DNA of 64,000 nt from Paracoccaceae bacterium (GTDB lineage: Bacteria > Pseudomonadota > Alphaproteobacteria > Rhodobacterales > Rhodobacteraceae). The position numbers and the translations under genes were made by a program. The DNA lies in the NCBI GenBank assembly GCA_028875855.1, contig JAGWVA010000003.1, positions 53,203-117,202 on the forward strand. The letters are read 5' to 3'. This document shows, one piece after another, positions 9,231 through 21,468 of the stretch (position 1 is the stretch's first letter; every line of letters starts with the position of its first letter). A model generated the notes under the pieces. It was not told the origin of the DNA, searched no databases, and was given only the letters and a program-made list of their open reading frames with translations.

Positions 9231-10570
9231 GCGAGACCTTACACATCGTCGGCGGCGGCATGGCCGGGTCCGAGGCCGCCTGGCAAGCTGCCGAACGCGG
9301 CATTTCCGTCGTCATCCACGAAATGCGCCCCCATGTCGGCACCTTCGCCCACAGAACGGGCGATCTGGCCGAGATGGTCTGTTCGAACTCCTTCCGGTCG
9401 GATGACGACGAACAGAACGCCGTGGGCCTGCTGCATTGGGAAATGCGCGCGGCGGGCGGGCTGATCATGGAGATGGCCGACCGCCACAGCCTTCCCGCCG
9501 GGGGGGCCCTTGCAGTGGACCGCGACGCCTTCTCGCAGGCGGTCACGGCGCGTCTGCGCGCCCATCCCCGGATCACGATCACCGGCGAAGAGGTGGACGC
9601 CCTGCCAGCCTCCGGCCACTGGATCATCGCGACCGGGCCGCTCACCTCAACCCGTCTCGCCGAGGCGATCCGCGCCGAGACGGGCACCGAGTCGCTGGCC
9701 TTCTTCGACGCCATCGCCCCCATCGTCCATGCCGAGACGATCGACATGTCGATCGCCTGGCGCCAGTCGCGCTACGACAAGGGCGAGACCGAGGAAGAGC
9801 GCACCGCCTATATCAACTGCCCGATGACCAAACCGGAATACGAGGCCTTCATCGACGCGCTTCTCGCCGCCGAGAAGACCGAGTTCCACGAGGGCGAGAC
9901 CGCGGGCTACTTCGATGGATGCCTGCCGATCGAGGTGATGGCCGACCGCGGGCGCGAGACCTTGCGCCACGGGCCGATGAAGCCCATCGGCCTGACGAAC
10001 AGCCACCAGCCGGACCAGAAGGCCTATGCCGTGGTGCAACTGCGCCGCGACAACGCGCTTGGCACGCTCTACAACATCGTGGGCTTTCAGACCAAGATGA
10101 AATACGGCGCGCAAACCTCTGTTTTCAGGATGATTCCGGGGTTGCAGAACGCCAGTTTCGCGCGCCTTGGCGGGATCCACCGCAACACCTTCCTCAATTC
10201 GCCCAAGCTGATCGACGGGCAATTGCGCCTGCGCTCGCGGCCCAACATCCGCTTTGCCGGTCAAGTCACGGGCGTGGAAGGCTATGTCGAAAGCGCGGCC
10301 ATGGGCCTTCTGGCCGGGCGTCTTGCCGCGGCTGAGCTGACCGGCCGCCCCCTGCAGGCGCCGCCGCCCGAGACGGCCATGGGCGCGCTGGTCAACCACA
10401 TCACCGGCGGGGCGGATGCGAAGACCTTCCAGCCGATGAACGTGAACTTCGGCCTCTTTCCGCCCCTCGACGAAGCGCGGGGCGGCCGGAAGGGCCGCAA
10501 GGATCGTTACAAGGGCTACACCGACCGGGCGAAAATCCTTTTCACGGAATGGCTTCAAGGCCAGAGCTGA
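9227..10570 (+). CDS. trmFO: Methylenetetrahydrofolate-tRNA-(uracil-5)-methyltransferase
   Basis: 447 residues. The N-terminal FAD-binding motif is [11 protein letters not shown] (residues 8-18), the catalytic Cys region is [10 protein letters not shown] near residues 51-60, and a second conserved Cys lies in [11 protein letters not shown]. The enzyme makes 5-methyluridine at position 54 of tRNA, using methylenetetrahydrofolate and FADH2. The start ATG at 9227 is chosen for the ATGA overlap with the preceding ORF and because the family begins just before the Rossmann strand. The stop overlaps the gluQ start by one base. Confidence 0.95.
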   Translation: MSETLHIVGGGMAGSEAAWQAAERGISVVIHEMRPHVGTFAHRTGDLAEMVCSNSFRSDDDEQNAVGLLHWEMRAAGGLIMEMADRHSLPAGGALAVDRDAFSQAVTARLRAHPRITITGEEVDALPASGHWIIATGPLTSTRLAEAIRAETGTESLAFFDAIAPIVHAETIDMSIAWRQSRYDKGETEEERTAYINCPMTKPEYEAFIDALLAAEKTEFHEGETAGYFDGCLPIEVMADRGRETLRHGPMKPIGLTNSHQPDQKAYAVVQLRRDNALGTLYNIVGFQTKMKYGAQTSVFRMIPGLQNASFARLGGIHRNTFLNSPKLIDGQLRLRSRPNIRFAGQVTGVEGYVESAAMGLLAGRLAAAELTGRPLQAPPPETAMGALVNHITGGADAKTFQPMNVNFGLFPPLDEARGGRKGRKDRYKGYTDRAKILFTEWLQGQS

Positions 10571-11406
10571 TGTATCGCACGCGGTTTGCCCCTTCGCCCA
10601 CGGGGCTTCTGCACCTCGGCCACGCCTATTCCGCGATCCTCGCCCATGACCGCGCAACGGCCGCGGGCGGCGCCTTCCTTCTGCGGATCGAGGATACCGA
10701 CCGCGCCCGCTGTCGCCCCGCCTTTGAACAGGCGATCTACGACGACCTGCACTGGCTGGGACTGCGCTGGGAAACCCCCGTCCTGCGCCAGTCCGACCAC
10801 CTGCCCGATTACGAAGCCGCGCTCGACCGCCTGATCGCGATGGGCCTTTGCTATCCCTGCCGCTGCACCCGGGCCGACATTGCGGCAGCCACCGCCGCCC
10901 CGCAGGAGGGCGCCCCCCATCCTCCCGTCTATCCCGGCACCTGTCGCGCCCGCCCGATGGGCGATCGCCAGCCCGGTGACGCCATCCGGCTGGACATGGC
11001 CCGGGCGCTCGCGCTGGCGGGCAGCGCTCTGACCTTCACCGAATCCGGCCCGGCGCATTCCGGCACGCATCGCCTGTCCGACACGCACCTGCCCCAAACC
11101 GCAGACGACATCGTCCTGTCGCGCAAGGACATCGGGCCCGCCTATCACCTGACCGTCGTGGTGGACGATGCCCGCCAGTCCATCACCGAGGTCGTGCGCG
11201 GCGACGACCTTTTCGATGCGACCCCGATCCACCGCCTGCTGCAAGCGCTGCTGGACCTGCCGACACCCGCCTATCACCACCACCGCCTGATCCGCGACGC
11301 GACCGGCAAACGCCTTGCCAAGCGCGACGATGCGCGCGCGATCTCGCGCTATCGCGCCGAAGGTGCCACGCCTCTCGACATCCGCCGCATCATCGGCCTC
11401 GCCTAG
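10570..11406 (+). CDS. gluQ: Glutamyl-Q tRNA(Asp) synthetase
   Basis: 278 residues, a truncated GluRS paralogue without an anticodon-binding domain. The class I HIGH region is FAPSPTGLLHLGHAYSA, and the KMSKS equivalent is KRLAKRD. Zinc ligands are visible as CRC near residues 98-100 and the later YPGTC. It attaches glutamate to queuosine 34 of tRNA-Asp. A start at 10549 is also possible; 10570 is preferred because it gives the TGATG junction with trmFO and an immediate family-like MYRTRFAPS. The queuosine enzyme tgt also lies in this window at 62.3 kb. Confidence 0.92.
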   Translation: MYRTRFAPSPTGLLHLGHAYSAILAHDRATAAGGAFLLRIEDTDRARCRPAFEQAIYDDLHWLGLRWETPVLRQSDHLPDYEAALDRLIAMGLCYPCRCTRADIAAATAAPQEGAPHPPVYPGTCRARPMGDRQPGDAIRLDMARALALAGSALTFTESGPAHSGTHRLSDTHLPQTADDIVLSRKDIGPAYHLTVVVDDARQSITEVVRGDDLFDATPIHRLLQALLDLPTPAYHHHRLIRDATGKRLAKRDDARAISRYRAEGATPLDIRRIIGLA

Positions 11407-11411
11407 GCCCT

Positions 11412-11466
11412 CATTTTCTGTCGACAAATATCCCGGGGGCACGGGGGCAGAGCCCCCGCCGTGCCG
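11412..11466 (+). repeat. AAATATCC intergenic repeat, copy B
   Basis: ATTTTCTGTCGACAAATATCC (11414-11433) followed by CGGGGG and the hairpin GGGGGCAGAGCCCCC. It begins 6 bases after the gluQ stop. It is closely related in reverse orientation to the copy at 37333-37413. Confidence 0.6.
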
Positions 11467-11826
11467 TCAGACCATCGGCTTCAGGATCTCGACCTCTTCC
11501 CCGTCGCGGATCGCGGTGAAAAAGCACGACCGCCGGTTGGTGTGGCACGCGGGCCCCTCCTGCTCCACCAGCGCCAGCAGGCAGTCGCGGTCGCAATCCA
11601 CACGCAACTCCACCAGCCGCTGCACATGGCCCGAGGTCTCGCCCTTCACCCAGAACGCCTGCCGCGAGCGCGACCAGTAGGTGACCCGCCCCGTCTCCAG
11701 CGTCCGCGCCACGGCCTCGGCGTTCATCCAGGCCATCATCAGCACCTCGCCGCCCGCCGCTGCCTGCGCGATCACCGGGATCAGGCCGTTGGCGTCATAC
11801 TTTAGTGTCGCAGGGTCGAAGGGCAT
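11467..11826 (-). CDS. hisI: Phosphoribosyl-AMP cyclohydrolase
   Basis: 119 residues, the stand-alone HisI form without a fused HisE domain. Metal ligands appear in DCDRDC near residues 79-84 and in ACHTNRRSC near residues 95-103. It opens the purine ring of phosphoribosyl-AMP in histidine biosynthesis. The start ATG at 11824-11826 has an AAGGAG site 7 bases upstream; the ATG six codons earlier overlaps that site and lacks its own. It is divergent from the IscU-like gene. Confidence 0.95.
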   Translation of the reverse strand: MPFDPATLKYDANGLIPVIAQAAAGGEVLMMAWMNAEAVARTLETGRVTYWSRSRQAFWVKGETSGHVQRLVELRVDCDRDCLLALVEQEGPACHTNRRSCFFTAIRDGEEVEILKPMV

Positions 11827-11892
11827 GGCTGGGCTCCTTTGCATTTCCGCCGGCCGCCTCTATCTATGGGCATGGACGTCCAGGGGGAAGCC

Positions 11893-12357
11893 ATGAGCAG
11901 CGACAGCGACCTCATCAAGCTCTATTCGCAGCGTATCCTCGCACTGGCCGCGGACATTCCGCGGACCGGGCGGCTTGCGCATCCCGATGCGACGGTCAAG
12001 CGCCGCTCGCCGCTCTGCGGATCGACAGTGACGGTGGATGTGACCGTGAAGGACGGCCGCATCGCGGATTTCGCGCAGGATGTGAAGGCCTGCGCGCTCG
12101 GGCAAGCCTCGGCCTCGGTCGTGGGGCGCAACATCATCGGCCGCAGCCGGGCCGAGGTGGAAGAGGCGCGCGATGCGTTGCGCGCGATGCTGAAGGACAA
12201 CGGCCCGGTGCCGCCCGCACCTTTCGACGGGCTCGAGGTGCTGCTGCCCGCGCGGGACTACAAGAACCGCCACGCCTCGATCCTGCTCGCGCTCGAGGCC
12301 ACGGCCGAGGCGATGCAGAAGGCCGAGGACGGCGACGCGCAGAAGGCCGCGCCCTGA
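11893..12357 (+). CDS. IscU/NifU N-terminal domain-like iron-sulfur scaffold protein
   Basis: 154 residues. Two of the three usual scaffold cysteine regions can be seen: the Cys-Gly-Ser motif in PLCGSTVTV near residue 42 and CALGQAS near residue 70. The third Cys of true IscU is missing at the expected C-terminal place. This matches a family of IscU-like proteins common in Alphaproteobacteria whose role in cluster assembly is only presumed. Translation probably starts at 11893 behind an AGGGGGAAG site. It is divergent from hisI and followed by a strong hairpin. Confidence 0.75.
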   Translation: MSSDSDLIKLYSQRILALAADIPRTGRLAHPDATVKRRSPLCGSTVTVDVTVKDGRIADFAQDVKACALGQASASVVGRNIIGRSRAEVEEARDALRAMLKDNGPVPPAPFDGLEVLLPARDYKNRHASILLALEATAEAMQKAEDGDAQKAAP

Positions 12358-12386
12358 CGGCAACCCGGTTCCGGGGCCTCATTTCC

Positions 12387-12430
12387 AAAGAAAACCGCCG
12401 CGCTTCCCTTCGGAAGGCGGCGGCAGTTTG
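12387..12430. terminator. Bidirectional terminator
   Basis: The arms 12395-12407 and 12412-12423 form a 12-bp stem with one bulged base and a CTTC loop. AAAACC on the left gives TTTTCTTT on the minus strand, and CAGTTTG follows on the plus strand. It separates the convergent IscU-like gene and the small SOS-box gene. Confidence 0.75.
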
Positions 12431-12509
12431 TCTCGGGCAGCCCGGAGGCGGATAGGCCGACTGGGGGACAGTGGGCCGTCCGGGCGGAGACGTGAGGCAG
12501 GCAGTCAGA

Positions 12510-12632
12510 TCAGACGAGAGAGGGCAGCGACAGGATCGCGACCATCATCGCGGCAAGGGCGGCAACCCCCACGGCATCGGCAAGAAGTCCATCGGACGAA
12601 CGAATGGCAGCGGCTTTCAGATCGGCGAACAT
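12510..12632 (-). CDS. Small membrane protein downstream of a LexA box
   Basis: 40 residues. A short amphipathic start (MFADLKAAAIRSSDG) is followed by one transmembrane segment from about residue 18 to the end (LADAVGVAALAAMMVAILSL and PSLV). The ATG at 12630-12632 has a clear GAGAGGAG site 7 bases upstream, and the reading frame ends just before a strong terminator. A GAAC-N7-GAAC box lies 55 bases upstream of the start. No family was recognised. Size, topology and SOS control resemble the Caulobacter division inhibitor SidA (29 residues), but no sequence similarity is claimed. It lies downstream of recG on the same strand. Confidence 0.6.
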   Translation of the reverse strand: MFADLKAAAIRSSDGLLADAVGVAALAAMMVAILSLPSLV

Positions 12633-12686
12633 GGGCAACTCCTCTCTTGTTGCTCTTTTGTTCTCACATTTTCCTGCCTCGGTAAA

Positions 12687-12701
12687 GAACTTTTTAAGAA
12701 C
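12687..12701 (-). promoter_or_regulatory. LexA (SOS) box
   Basis: GAAC (12687-12690), 7 bases, GAAC (12698-12701) on the plus strand, that is GTTC-N7-GTTC on the minus strand: an exact match to the alphaproteobacterial LexA direct repeat. A third GTTC half-site (plus strand GAAC at 12708-12711) lies 6 bases further. The A/T-rich surroundings between the recG stop and the small gene suit a promoter. Confidence 0.75.
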
Positions 12702-12717
12702 ATTTGAGAACAAAGAG

Positions 12718-14807
12718 TTAACCGACGCTCATCAGCCGAATCGCCCGGTCCTGTTCCATCAGCCACAGCAGCACCCGCGCCCCCTGCCCCCTTGGGCTGT
12801 CGAGCGTCGGGTCATCGGCCAGAAGCTTGCGCGCATCCGCCTGTGCCACCGCCATCAGCGCGGCCTGCCGTTCCAGATCGGCGATGCGAAAGCGCGGCAG
12901 GCCGGATTGCGCCGTGCCGATCAGATCGCCCGCCCCCCGCATCGCCAGGTCTTCCTCGGCGATGCGAAACCCGTCCTCGGTGTCGCGCAGGATGCCGAGC
13001 CGCCGCTTGCCCCCTTCGGACAGGGGCGGCTGATACATAAGCAGGCAGGTCGACTCCGCCGCCCCGCGCCCGACCCTTCCGCGCAGCTGGTGAAGCTGCG
13101 CCAGCCCGAAGCTTTCGGCCCGTTCGATCACCATGATCGAGGCATTGGGCACGTTCACGCCCACCTCGATCACCGTCGTGGCGACCAGCACCTGCGTCTC
13201 GCCGCCGACGAAACGGGCCATGGCCGCGTCCTTCTCCGCGGGGGGCAACTGGCCGTGAACGAGTCCCACCACCCCCTCGCCCAAAGCCGCGCGCAGGTGC
13301 TTGAACCGCTCTTCCGCCGCCGTCATGTCGCTGACCTCGCTTTCCTCGACCAGCGGGCAGACCCAGTAGGCCTGCCGTCCCTCGGCCACGGCGCGGCGCA
13401 GATGGGCGACGACCTCCTCCATCCGGCCGGAAGAGACCAGCGCCGTCTTGACCGGCTTGCGGCCCGCGGGCTTTTCGTCGAGCACCGAGACATCCATGTC
13501 GCCGTAATTCGCAAGACTGAGCGACCGCGGGATCGGCGTCGCCGTCATCACCAGCACGTCGGGCGCCTGCCCCTTTTCGGCCAGTTCCATCCGCTGCGCG
13601 ACGCCAAATCGGTGCTGTTCATCGACCACCGCCAGCCGCAGATCGTGGAACACCACGTCTTTCTGAAAGACCGCATGGGTGCCGACAAGGATCTGCGTGC
13701 GCCCCTCGGCCAAGGCCGCGAGCTTTGCCGCGCGCTCGCCGCCCTTGTCGCGCCCCGTCAGCAGACCCAGCGTCACACCGGCGGTCTCGGCCAGCGGCGC
13801 CAGGCTTTCAAGGTGTTGACGCGCAAGGATTTCCGTGGGCGCCATCATCACGCCCTGCCCCCCCGCCTCGACCGCGATGAGAAGCGCGAGGAAGGCCACC
13901 AGCGTCTTGCCCGCCCCCACGTCGCCTTGCAGCAGCCGGTTCATCCGCAGCGCGCCGCCCATGTCGGCGGCGATCTCGGCCACGGCGCGATCCTGCGCGG
14001 CGGTGGGGCGGTAGGGCAGCCCGGCCAGCACCTTCTGCCGCAAAGCCCCGTCACCGACCGTCTGGTGCCCCTTGCCCCGCCGCACCGCCGCGCGCGCCAG
14101 CGCAAGCGTCAGCTGATGGGCCATCAACTCGTCATAGGCGAGCCTTTGTCGCGCAGGCGCCGTGGCGGCCAGATCCTCGGGCGTTTCGGGACGATGCGCC
14201 ATCGCGATGGCCCGGTGCCAGTCGGGCCAGCCCTCGCGCGCCTTCAAGGCCGGGTCGATCCATTCGGTCAGCGCGGGCGCGCGGGCAAGGGCCGAGTCCG
14301 CGGCCTTGGCCATCGTCTTCAGCGCAACGCCCGCGGTCAGCGGATAAACCGGCTCGAACGCCGGCAGGTCGCCCGCTTCCTCGGGCCGCAGCACATGGTC
14401 GGGATGGACCATCTGCCCCACGCCGTCAAAAAGCTCCACCTTGCCGGACACGACCCGCCGCTGCCCCGTCGGCAGCAGCTTCTGCAGGTAGTCGCCGCGC
14501 GCGTGGAAGAAGACCAGCTGAAACTCCACCTGCGCATCGCGCACGAAGATCCGGTAGGGCCGCCCCTTCGCGCGGGGCGGCTGGTGACTGCCCACGACCA
14601 CCTCGACCGTCACGATGCCGGGCAAGGGCACCTCGCGGATCGAGGCGCGGCGGGATCGGTCCACGCCACTGTAAGGCAGCGTGAACAAGAGGTCGCGCGG
14701 CTTTTCGATGCCGAGGCCCGCGAGGTTTTCCGCCGTGCGCGGCCCGACACCCTCGAGCGTCTCGAGGCTGGCGAACAGCGGAAACAGGATCTCGGGCCGG
14801 CCCGCCA

Positions 14808-14808
<1 letters not shown>
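12718..14808 (-). CDS. recG: ATP-dependent DNA helicase RecG
   Basis: 696 residues, full length for RecG. An N-terminal wedge/OB region precedes the helicase core with Walker A GDVGAGKT and DEQH box (followed by RFGV). Later motifs include MTATPIPRSL, HGQLPPAEKD and QLRGRVGRG (motif VI). It regresses stalled forks and branch-migrates Holliday junctions. The ATG at 14806-14808 overlaps the ligA stop by one base (TGATG), giving a ligA-recG repair and replication operon. Its 3' end is followed at once by the SOS-box region. Confidence 0.96.
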
Positions 14809-17739
<2,931 letters not shown>

Positions 17740-17768
17740 GTCTTTGTCTCCGCGTCCGCCCCCAACGA

Positions 17769-17795
17769 TTAACCACCGTCGCGTCCAATGGTTAA
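17769..17795. promoter_or_regulatory. TTAACCA inverted repeat upstream of ctrA
   Basis: TTAACCA (17769-17775), 13 bases, TGGTTAA (17789-17795): two convergent CtrA half-site-like sequences 30 bases before the ctrA start codon. This could allow autoregulation by CtrA or action by SciP. The spacing differs from the direct-repeat consensus TTAA-N7-TTAA. Confidence 0.45.
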
Positions 17796-17805
17796 GCTCC
17801 GGTTA

Positions 17806-17822
17806 CTTTGACATGATCAAAG
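17806..17822. promoter_or_regulatory. CTTTGA-N5-TCAAAG inverted repeat upstream of ctrA
   Basis: A perfect 6+6 inverted repeat 11 bases from the preceding TTAACCA palindrome. It resembles an FNR site (TTGAT-N4-ATCAA) but the spacing is one base off, so no factor is assigned. Confidence 0.35.
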
Positions 17823-17833
17823 CGCAAAACAAC

Positions 17834-18112
17834 TTAAAGTTGTCGGTATTTCTGAAGAGCCGTAACTTTCAGGGCCGCAATTCCGTGATTTTTCACAGCC
17901 CGACGCCATAATTCGAACTCTTCCTCGGATAAAGCATAACGCTCCATCGCTTCTTCGCGCGTCAGAAGTCCATGCGCCACGGCTTCGACCACGATTGCCT
18001 TGCGGCTGGCAACCCAGCGGCGGGTGTCGGCAGGGGGCAGATCGCCCCGCGACAGGGTGCGGCCATCGGGCAGCGTCACCTGCCTTGGCCCATCGATACG
18101 TTTCAGATACAT
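17834..18112 (-). CDS. sciP: CtrA inhibitor SciP family protein (DUF1153)
   Basis: 92 residues, the full length of the family. Recognisable blocks are LPDGRTLSRGDLPPADTRRWV (residues 14-34, shown only in part by its motif LPPADTRRW), VASRKAIVVEAVAHGLL and YALSEEEFELWRRAV, a helix-turn-helix arrangement. In Caulobacter, SciP binds CtrA and DNA and blocks CtrA-dependent activation. The start ATG at 18110-18112 follows GAGGAAAC. It is directly upstream of ctrA on the same strand, so both may also share readthrough transcripts. Confidence 0.9.
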   Translation of the reverse strand: MYLKRIDGPRQVTLPDGRTLSRGDLPPADTRRWVASRKAIVVEAVAHGLLTREEAMERYALSEEEFELWRRAVKNHGIAALKVTALQKYRQL

Positions 18113-18178
18113 GGCAGTTTCCTCGCTTCCATGCGGCGAGATTGGCCCGGCAGGCTTAAGGAGCGGTGAAGCCGGGGG

Positions 18179-18206
18179 TTGAGAGTATCTCGCATTTTCC
18201 TATATT
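18179..18206 (+). promoter_or_regulatory. Putative mnmA promoter
   Basis: TTGAGA (18179-18184) and TATATT (18201-18206) with a 16-base spacer, ending 25 bases before the mnmA ATG. Confidence 0.5.
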
Positions 18207-18231
18207 GCTGTCGGTCTTCGAAAGGCCTGCC

Positions 18232-19377
18232 ATGCTCGACCACCCCTCCCGCCCGCTCAATTCCCTTGGCCTGCCCAAGGCCCCGGCCGATACGCGCGTC
18301 GTGGTGGCCATGTCGGGCGGGGTCGATAGTTCCGTCGTCGCGGCGATGCTGGCCGAAGAGGGCTATGACGTCGTGGGCGTGACGCTACAGCTTTACGACC
18401 ACGGGGCGGCGCTTGCGAAAAAGGGGGCCTGCTGCGCGGGGCGCGACATCCATGACGCCCGCCGCGTGGCCGAAACGATGGGCTTTCCGCACTATGTTTT
18501 GGATTACGAGAACATCTTTCGTGACGCGGTGATCGACGAATTCGCCGATGCCTACCTTGCCGGCGCCACGCCCGTGCCTTGCATCCGCTGCAACGAGCGG
18601 GTCAAGTTCAAGGACCTGCTGGCCACCGCGAAAGACCTTGATGCCGATTGCATGGCGACGGGGCATTACATCCAGCGCAAGATGGGCCCCACCGGGGCCG
18701 AGTTGCACCGCGCGGCGGACCCCGCCCGCGACCAGAGCTATTTCCTGTTCTCGACGACGTCAGAGCAGCTCGACTTCCTGCGCTTTCCGCTGGGGCACCT
18801 GTCGTCCAAGGCGGAAACCCGGGCGCTGGCCGCGCGCTACGGCCTTCCGGTCGCGGACAAGCCCGACAGCCAGGACATCTGCTTCGTGCCGAACGGCAAC
18901 TATGCCAGCGTGATCGAGAAGCTGCGCCCGGGCGCGGCCGATCCGGGCGAGATCGTGGACATGGACGGAAACGTTCTGGGCACCCATCGCGGCGTGATCC
19001 ATTACACGATCGGCCAGCGGCGCGGTCTGGGGATCGGAGGCTTGGGCGATCCGCTTTACGTGGTCAAGCTCGACCCCGCGACGCGCCGCGTGATCGTCGG
19101 CCCGAAAGAGGCGCTGGCCACGCGTCAGGTGGCGCTGCGCGAGGTGAACTGGCTGGGCGACGCGCCGCTGACATCGGCCGCCGAATGGCAGGTGGAGGTC
19201 AAGGTCCGCTCTACCCGCCCGCCGCTTCCCGCGCTCCTGCGACCGATCTCGGCGACGGAGGCGGAGGTCGAGCTGCTCACGCCCGAAGACGGCGTAAGCC
19301 CGGGGCAGGCCTGCGTCTTCTACGCGCCCGACAGCAGCCGGGTGCTGGGCGGCGGCTGGATCTGGAAGGGCCGCTGA
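18232..19377 (+). CDS. mnmA: tRNA-specific 2-thiouridylase MnmA
   Basis: 381 residues. The ATP pyrophosphatase motif SGGVDSS lies at residues 28-34. The catalytic Cys117 (in [10 protein letters not shown]) and the persulfide-accepting Cys217 (in QDICFV) match the E. coli pair. The C-terminal beta-barrel is present. It thiolates U34 of tRNA-Lys, -Glu and -Gln. The ATG at 18232 has an AAAGG site; an in-frame ATG at 18166 would lie within the promoter. It is divergent from sciP. Confidence 0.96.
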   Translation: MLDHPSRPLNSLGLPKAPADTRVVVAMSGGVDSSVVAAMLAEEGYDVVGVTLQLYDHGAALAKKGACCAGRDIHDARRVAETMGFPHYVLDYENIFRDAVIDEFADAYLAGATPVPCIRCNERVKFKDLLATAKDLDADCMATGHYIQRKMGPTGAELHRAADPARDQSYFLFSTTSEQLDFLRFPLGHLSSKAETRALAARYGLPVADKPDSQDICFVPNGNYASVIEKLRPGAADPGEIVDMDGNVLGTHRGVIHYTIGQRRGLGIGGLGDPLYVVKLDPATRRVIVGPKEALATRQVALREVNWLGDAPLTSAAEWQVEVKVRSTRPPLPALLRPISATEAEVELLTPEDGVSPGQACVFYAPDSSRVLGGGWIWKGR

Positions 19378-19411
19378 GGCGCGGGCCCCGGGCTTGCCCG
19401 TAGCGCGCCCG

Positions 19412-20149
19412 TCAGATCTTCATGCCCTTGAACACGCCTTCGGGTATGTTGCGGATCACCGCCATAATCACCTGCCAGATCGGCCGCACGTAGATCACGT
19501 TGCGCCGGGTCTTGACCGCGCGCAGCACCGCCCGGCCCACCTCTGACGGCTGGGCGGTCAGCTTCGCGGGCAGGTCCATGCCGGCGGTCATGCGGGTTGC
19601 GACAAACCCCGGCAGGACGGTGACGACGTGGACGCCCTTCCCGGCCAGACGGTTGCGCAGACCCGACAGGAAGGCGGTGAAGCCCGCCTTGGCCGAGCCA
19701 TAGATGTAGTTCGTGGCCCGCCCCCGCTCGCCCGCGACCGAGCTGATGCCGACGATCGTGCCCGACCTGCGCGCCTCGAACCGGTTGGCGAAGGCCGCAA
19801 GGATCGCGGCCGGCCCTTCGAAATTGGTGCGCATCACCGTCACGGCGGCGGGAATGTCATGTTCGTCGGCGGCCTGATCGCCCATCGCGCCAACGGCACA
19901 GACGACGACCTCGGGCAGCGCGGGCAGCGCGTCGATGAAGCCCTCGTGACCGGCCGTATCCAGCACGTCGAAGTCATGCAGGCTGACCGCGACGCTGTGG
20001 CGCAAGGCAAGGTCGGCCCGGTCGGCCTCAAGCCCAGCCGAGCCGCGCGCGGCAAGCTGGATAGGATGGCCCTCGGCGGCAAAGGCATGGGCGATGGCCA
20101 GCCCCATGTCCGAGCGTCCCCCAAGGATGAGCACTGCCCCCTTCGTCAT
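19412..20149 (-). CDS. SDR oxidoreductase, DprE2-like (polyprenyl-phospho 2-keto-ribose reductase)
   Basis: 245 residues of the short-chain dehydrogenase family. It has a modified NAD(P)-binding motif GGRSDMGLAIA near residues 10-20, the catalytic Ser in SSVAGERG, and Tyr-Lys in YGSAKAGF. The C-terminus is basic and hydrophobic, suited to membrane contact. Placement directly after a DprE1-like gene with an ATGA overlap, and similarity to mycobacterial DprE2, point to reduction of the 2-keto intermediate that completes ribose to arabinose epimerisation on a polyprenyl phosphate. The exact substrate is inferred from the operon. Confidence 0.8.
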   Translation of the reverse strand: MTKGAVLILGGRSDMGLAIAHAFAAEGHPIQLAARGSAGLEADRADLALRHSVAVSLHDFDVLDTAGHEGFIDALPALPEVVVCAVGAMGDQAADEHDIPAAVTVMRTNFEGPAAILAAFANRFEARRSGTIVGISSVAGERGRATNYIYGSAKAGFTAFLSGLRNRLAGKGVHVVTVLPGFVATRMTAGMDLPAKLTAQPSEVGRAVLRAVKTRRNVIYVRPIWQVIMAVIRNIPEGVFKGMKI

Positions 20150-21468
20150 AGCGCCAGCCTTTCCGATTGCGTCGATGAGAATGCGTCTGTCAGGCCGTTG
20201 GCCTCGCGCATGGCGATGAACTCCGCCATGCGCTTGTCCGCCTTGCGCAGGGTATGCGGCGTCATCCGCGCGTCCTTGGCAAGATAGAACCGCCCGCCCG
20301 CCGCGACCGTGATGCGGTCGAGCCGCTCCAGAAGCGCCGTCGTGCCGCCATGAAGCGGGAAGTCCAGCGCGAGGGTATAGCCCTCCATCGGGAAGGAGAT
20401 GCGCCCCTCCTGCGGGCCAAAGCGCTTGAGCACGGCGAGAAAGGACCCCTGCCCGGCCCGCCCGATCGCGTCCAGCAGATTGCGCAATCCCTCGGCCGCC
20501 GTGGCCAGCGGGATCGCACACTGGAACTGCACGAAGCCACGCCGCCCATAGATGCGGTTCCAGCCGTGGATCGCGTCGAGCGGATAGAAATAGGCGTCCC
20601 AATCGACGAGGCTATCGCCCGCCTTCTTCGCGCCCTGCCGATAGTAAAGCTCGTTGAAGGCGCGCACCGTCAGCCCGTTCAGCGCGAAGGATGGCGCGTT
20701 GAACGGGACAGTCAGCTTGCGCCGCGCGGGCGTCCGGAACGGCGCTGTGCGCCTGTCGGCGGGAAGATCGCTTGCGCCTGCATGTTCGCCCAGCATGACG
20801 ATGGACCGGCCCGCCTGCGGCCCGCGGGCAAGGCAGTCGATCCAGGCCACCGAATAGGTCGCGTCCTGATGCGCCTCGAACGCGGCCATCGCGGCGGCAA
20901 GGTTCGGCGCGGCAATCGTCGTCTGGCGGATCCAGCCGCTTTCCACGCGCCGCAGCCGGAAGGCCACGCGCAGGATCACGCCCGTCAGGCCCATGCCGCC
21001 CAGCGTCCAGCCGAACATCTCGTCATTGTCGCCGCGCGTCAGGCGGCGGACGGCGCCATCGGGCCCCATCAGGTCGATCCAGTCCACGAAGGCCCCGAAC
21101 GATCCGTCCTTGTGGTGGTTCTTGCCATGCACATCCGCCGCCACCATGCCGCCGATGCTGACATGCTTGGTGCCGGGCGTCACCGCCGGGAACCAGCCGC
21201 GCGGCAGGAAGGCGGCGATCACATCCGACAGCCGCACGCCCGCCTCGGCCACCAGCTGGCCGGTCGCCTCGTCGAAGGACAGCATCCGGTTGAACCCGCC
21301 CATGTCGGCGGTGTTCAGCGCCGATTGCGCCGCATCGCCATAGGCCCGCCCCGCCCCGCGCGCGATCAGGCCGCCCTCGGCCACCAGGGCCGCCAGCTCC
21401 GCCTCGCTCCGCGGGCGGGTGACCCGGCAATCCTGCCGCGTGGTGCCGCCCCAGCCCGCGATCTTCAT
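20146..21468 (-). CDS. FAD-dependent oxidase, DprE1-like (polyprenyl-phospho-ribose 2-oxidase)
   Basis: 440 residues. The VAO-type FAD domain shows ARGAGRAYGDAAQS (36-49) and the HGKNHH stretch (114-119) found in mycobacterial DprE1. Near the C-terminus GYTLALDFP aligns by eye with the DprE1 segment that holds Cys387, the benzothiazinone target; here Ala367 takes that place. Lys398 in YLAKDAR matches the active-site Lys418. It should oxidise C2 of polyprenyl-phospho-ribose. The start ATG at 21466-21468 overlaps the GtrA gene stop; the stop overlaps the DprE2-like start. Confidence 0.85.
   Translation of the reverse strand: MKIAGWGGTTRQDCRVTRPRSEAELAALVAEGGLIARGAGRAYGDAAQSALNTADMGGFNRMLSFDEATGQLVAEAGVRLSDVIAAFLPRGWFPAVTPGTKHVSIGGMVAADVHGKNHHKDGSFGAFVDWIDLMGPDGAVRRLTRGDNDEMFGWTLGGMGLTGVILRVAFRLRRVESGWIRQTTIAAPNLAAAMAAFEAHQDATYSVAWIDCLARGPQAGRSIVMLGEHAGASDLPADRRTAPFRTPARRKLTVPFNAPSFALNGLTVRAFNELYYRQGAKKAGDSLVDWDAYFYPLDAIHGWNRIYGRRGFVQFQCAIPLATAAEGLRNLLDAIGRAGQGSFLAVLKRFGPQEGRISFPMEGYTLALDFPLHGGTTALLERLDRITVAAGGRFYLAKDARMTPHTLRKADKRMAEFIAMREANGLTDAFSSTQSERLAL

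Noticed and set aside
17806..17822. FNR/FnrL site upstream of ctrA
   Set aside because: TTTGACATGATCAAAG looks close, but the half-sites are three rather than four bases apart in the TTGAC/ATCAA reading, so no FNR site is claimed.
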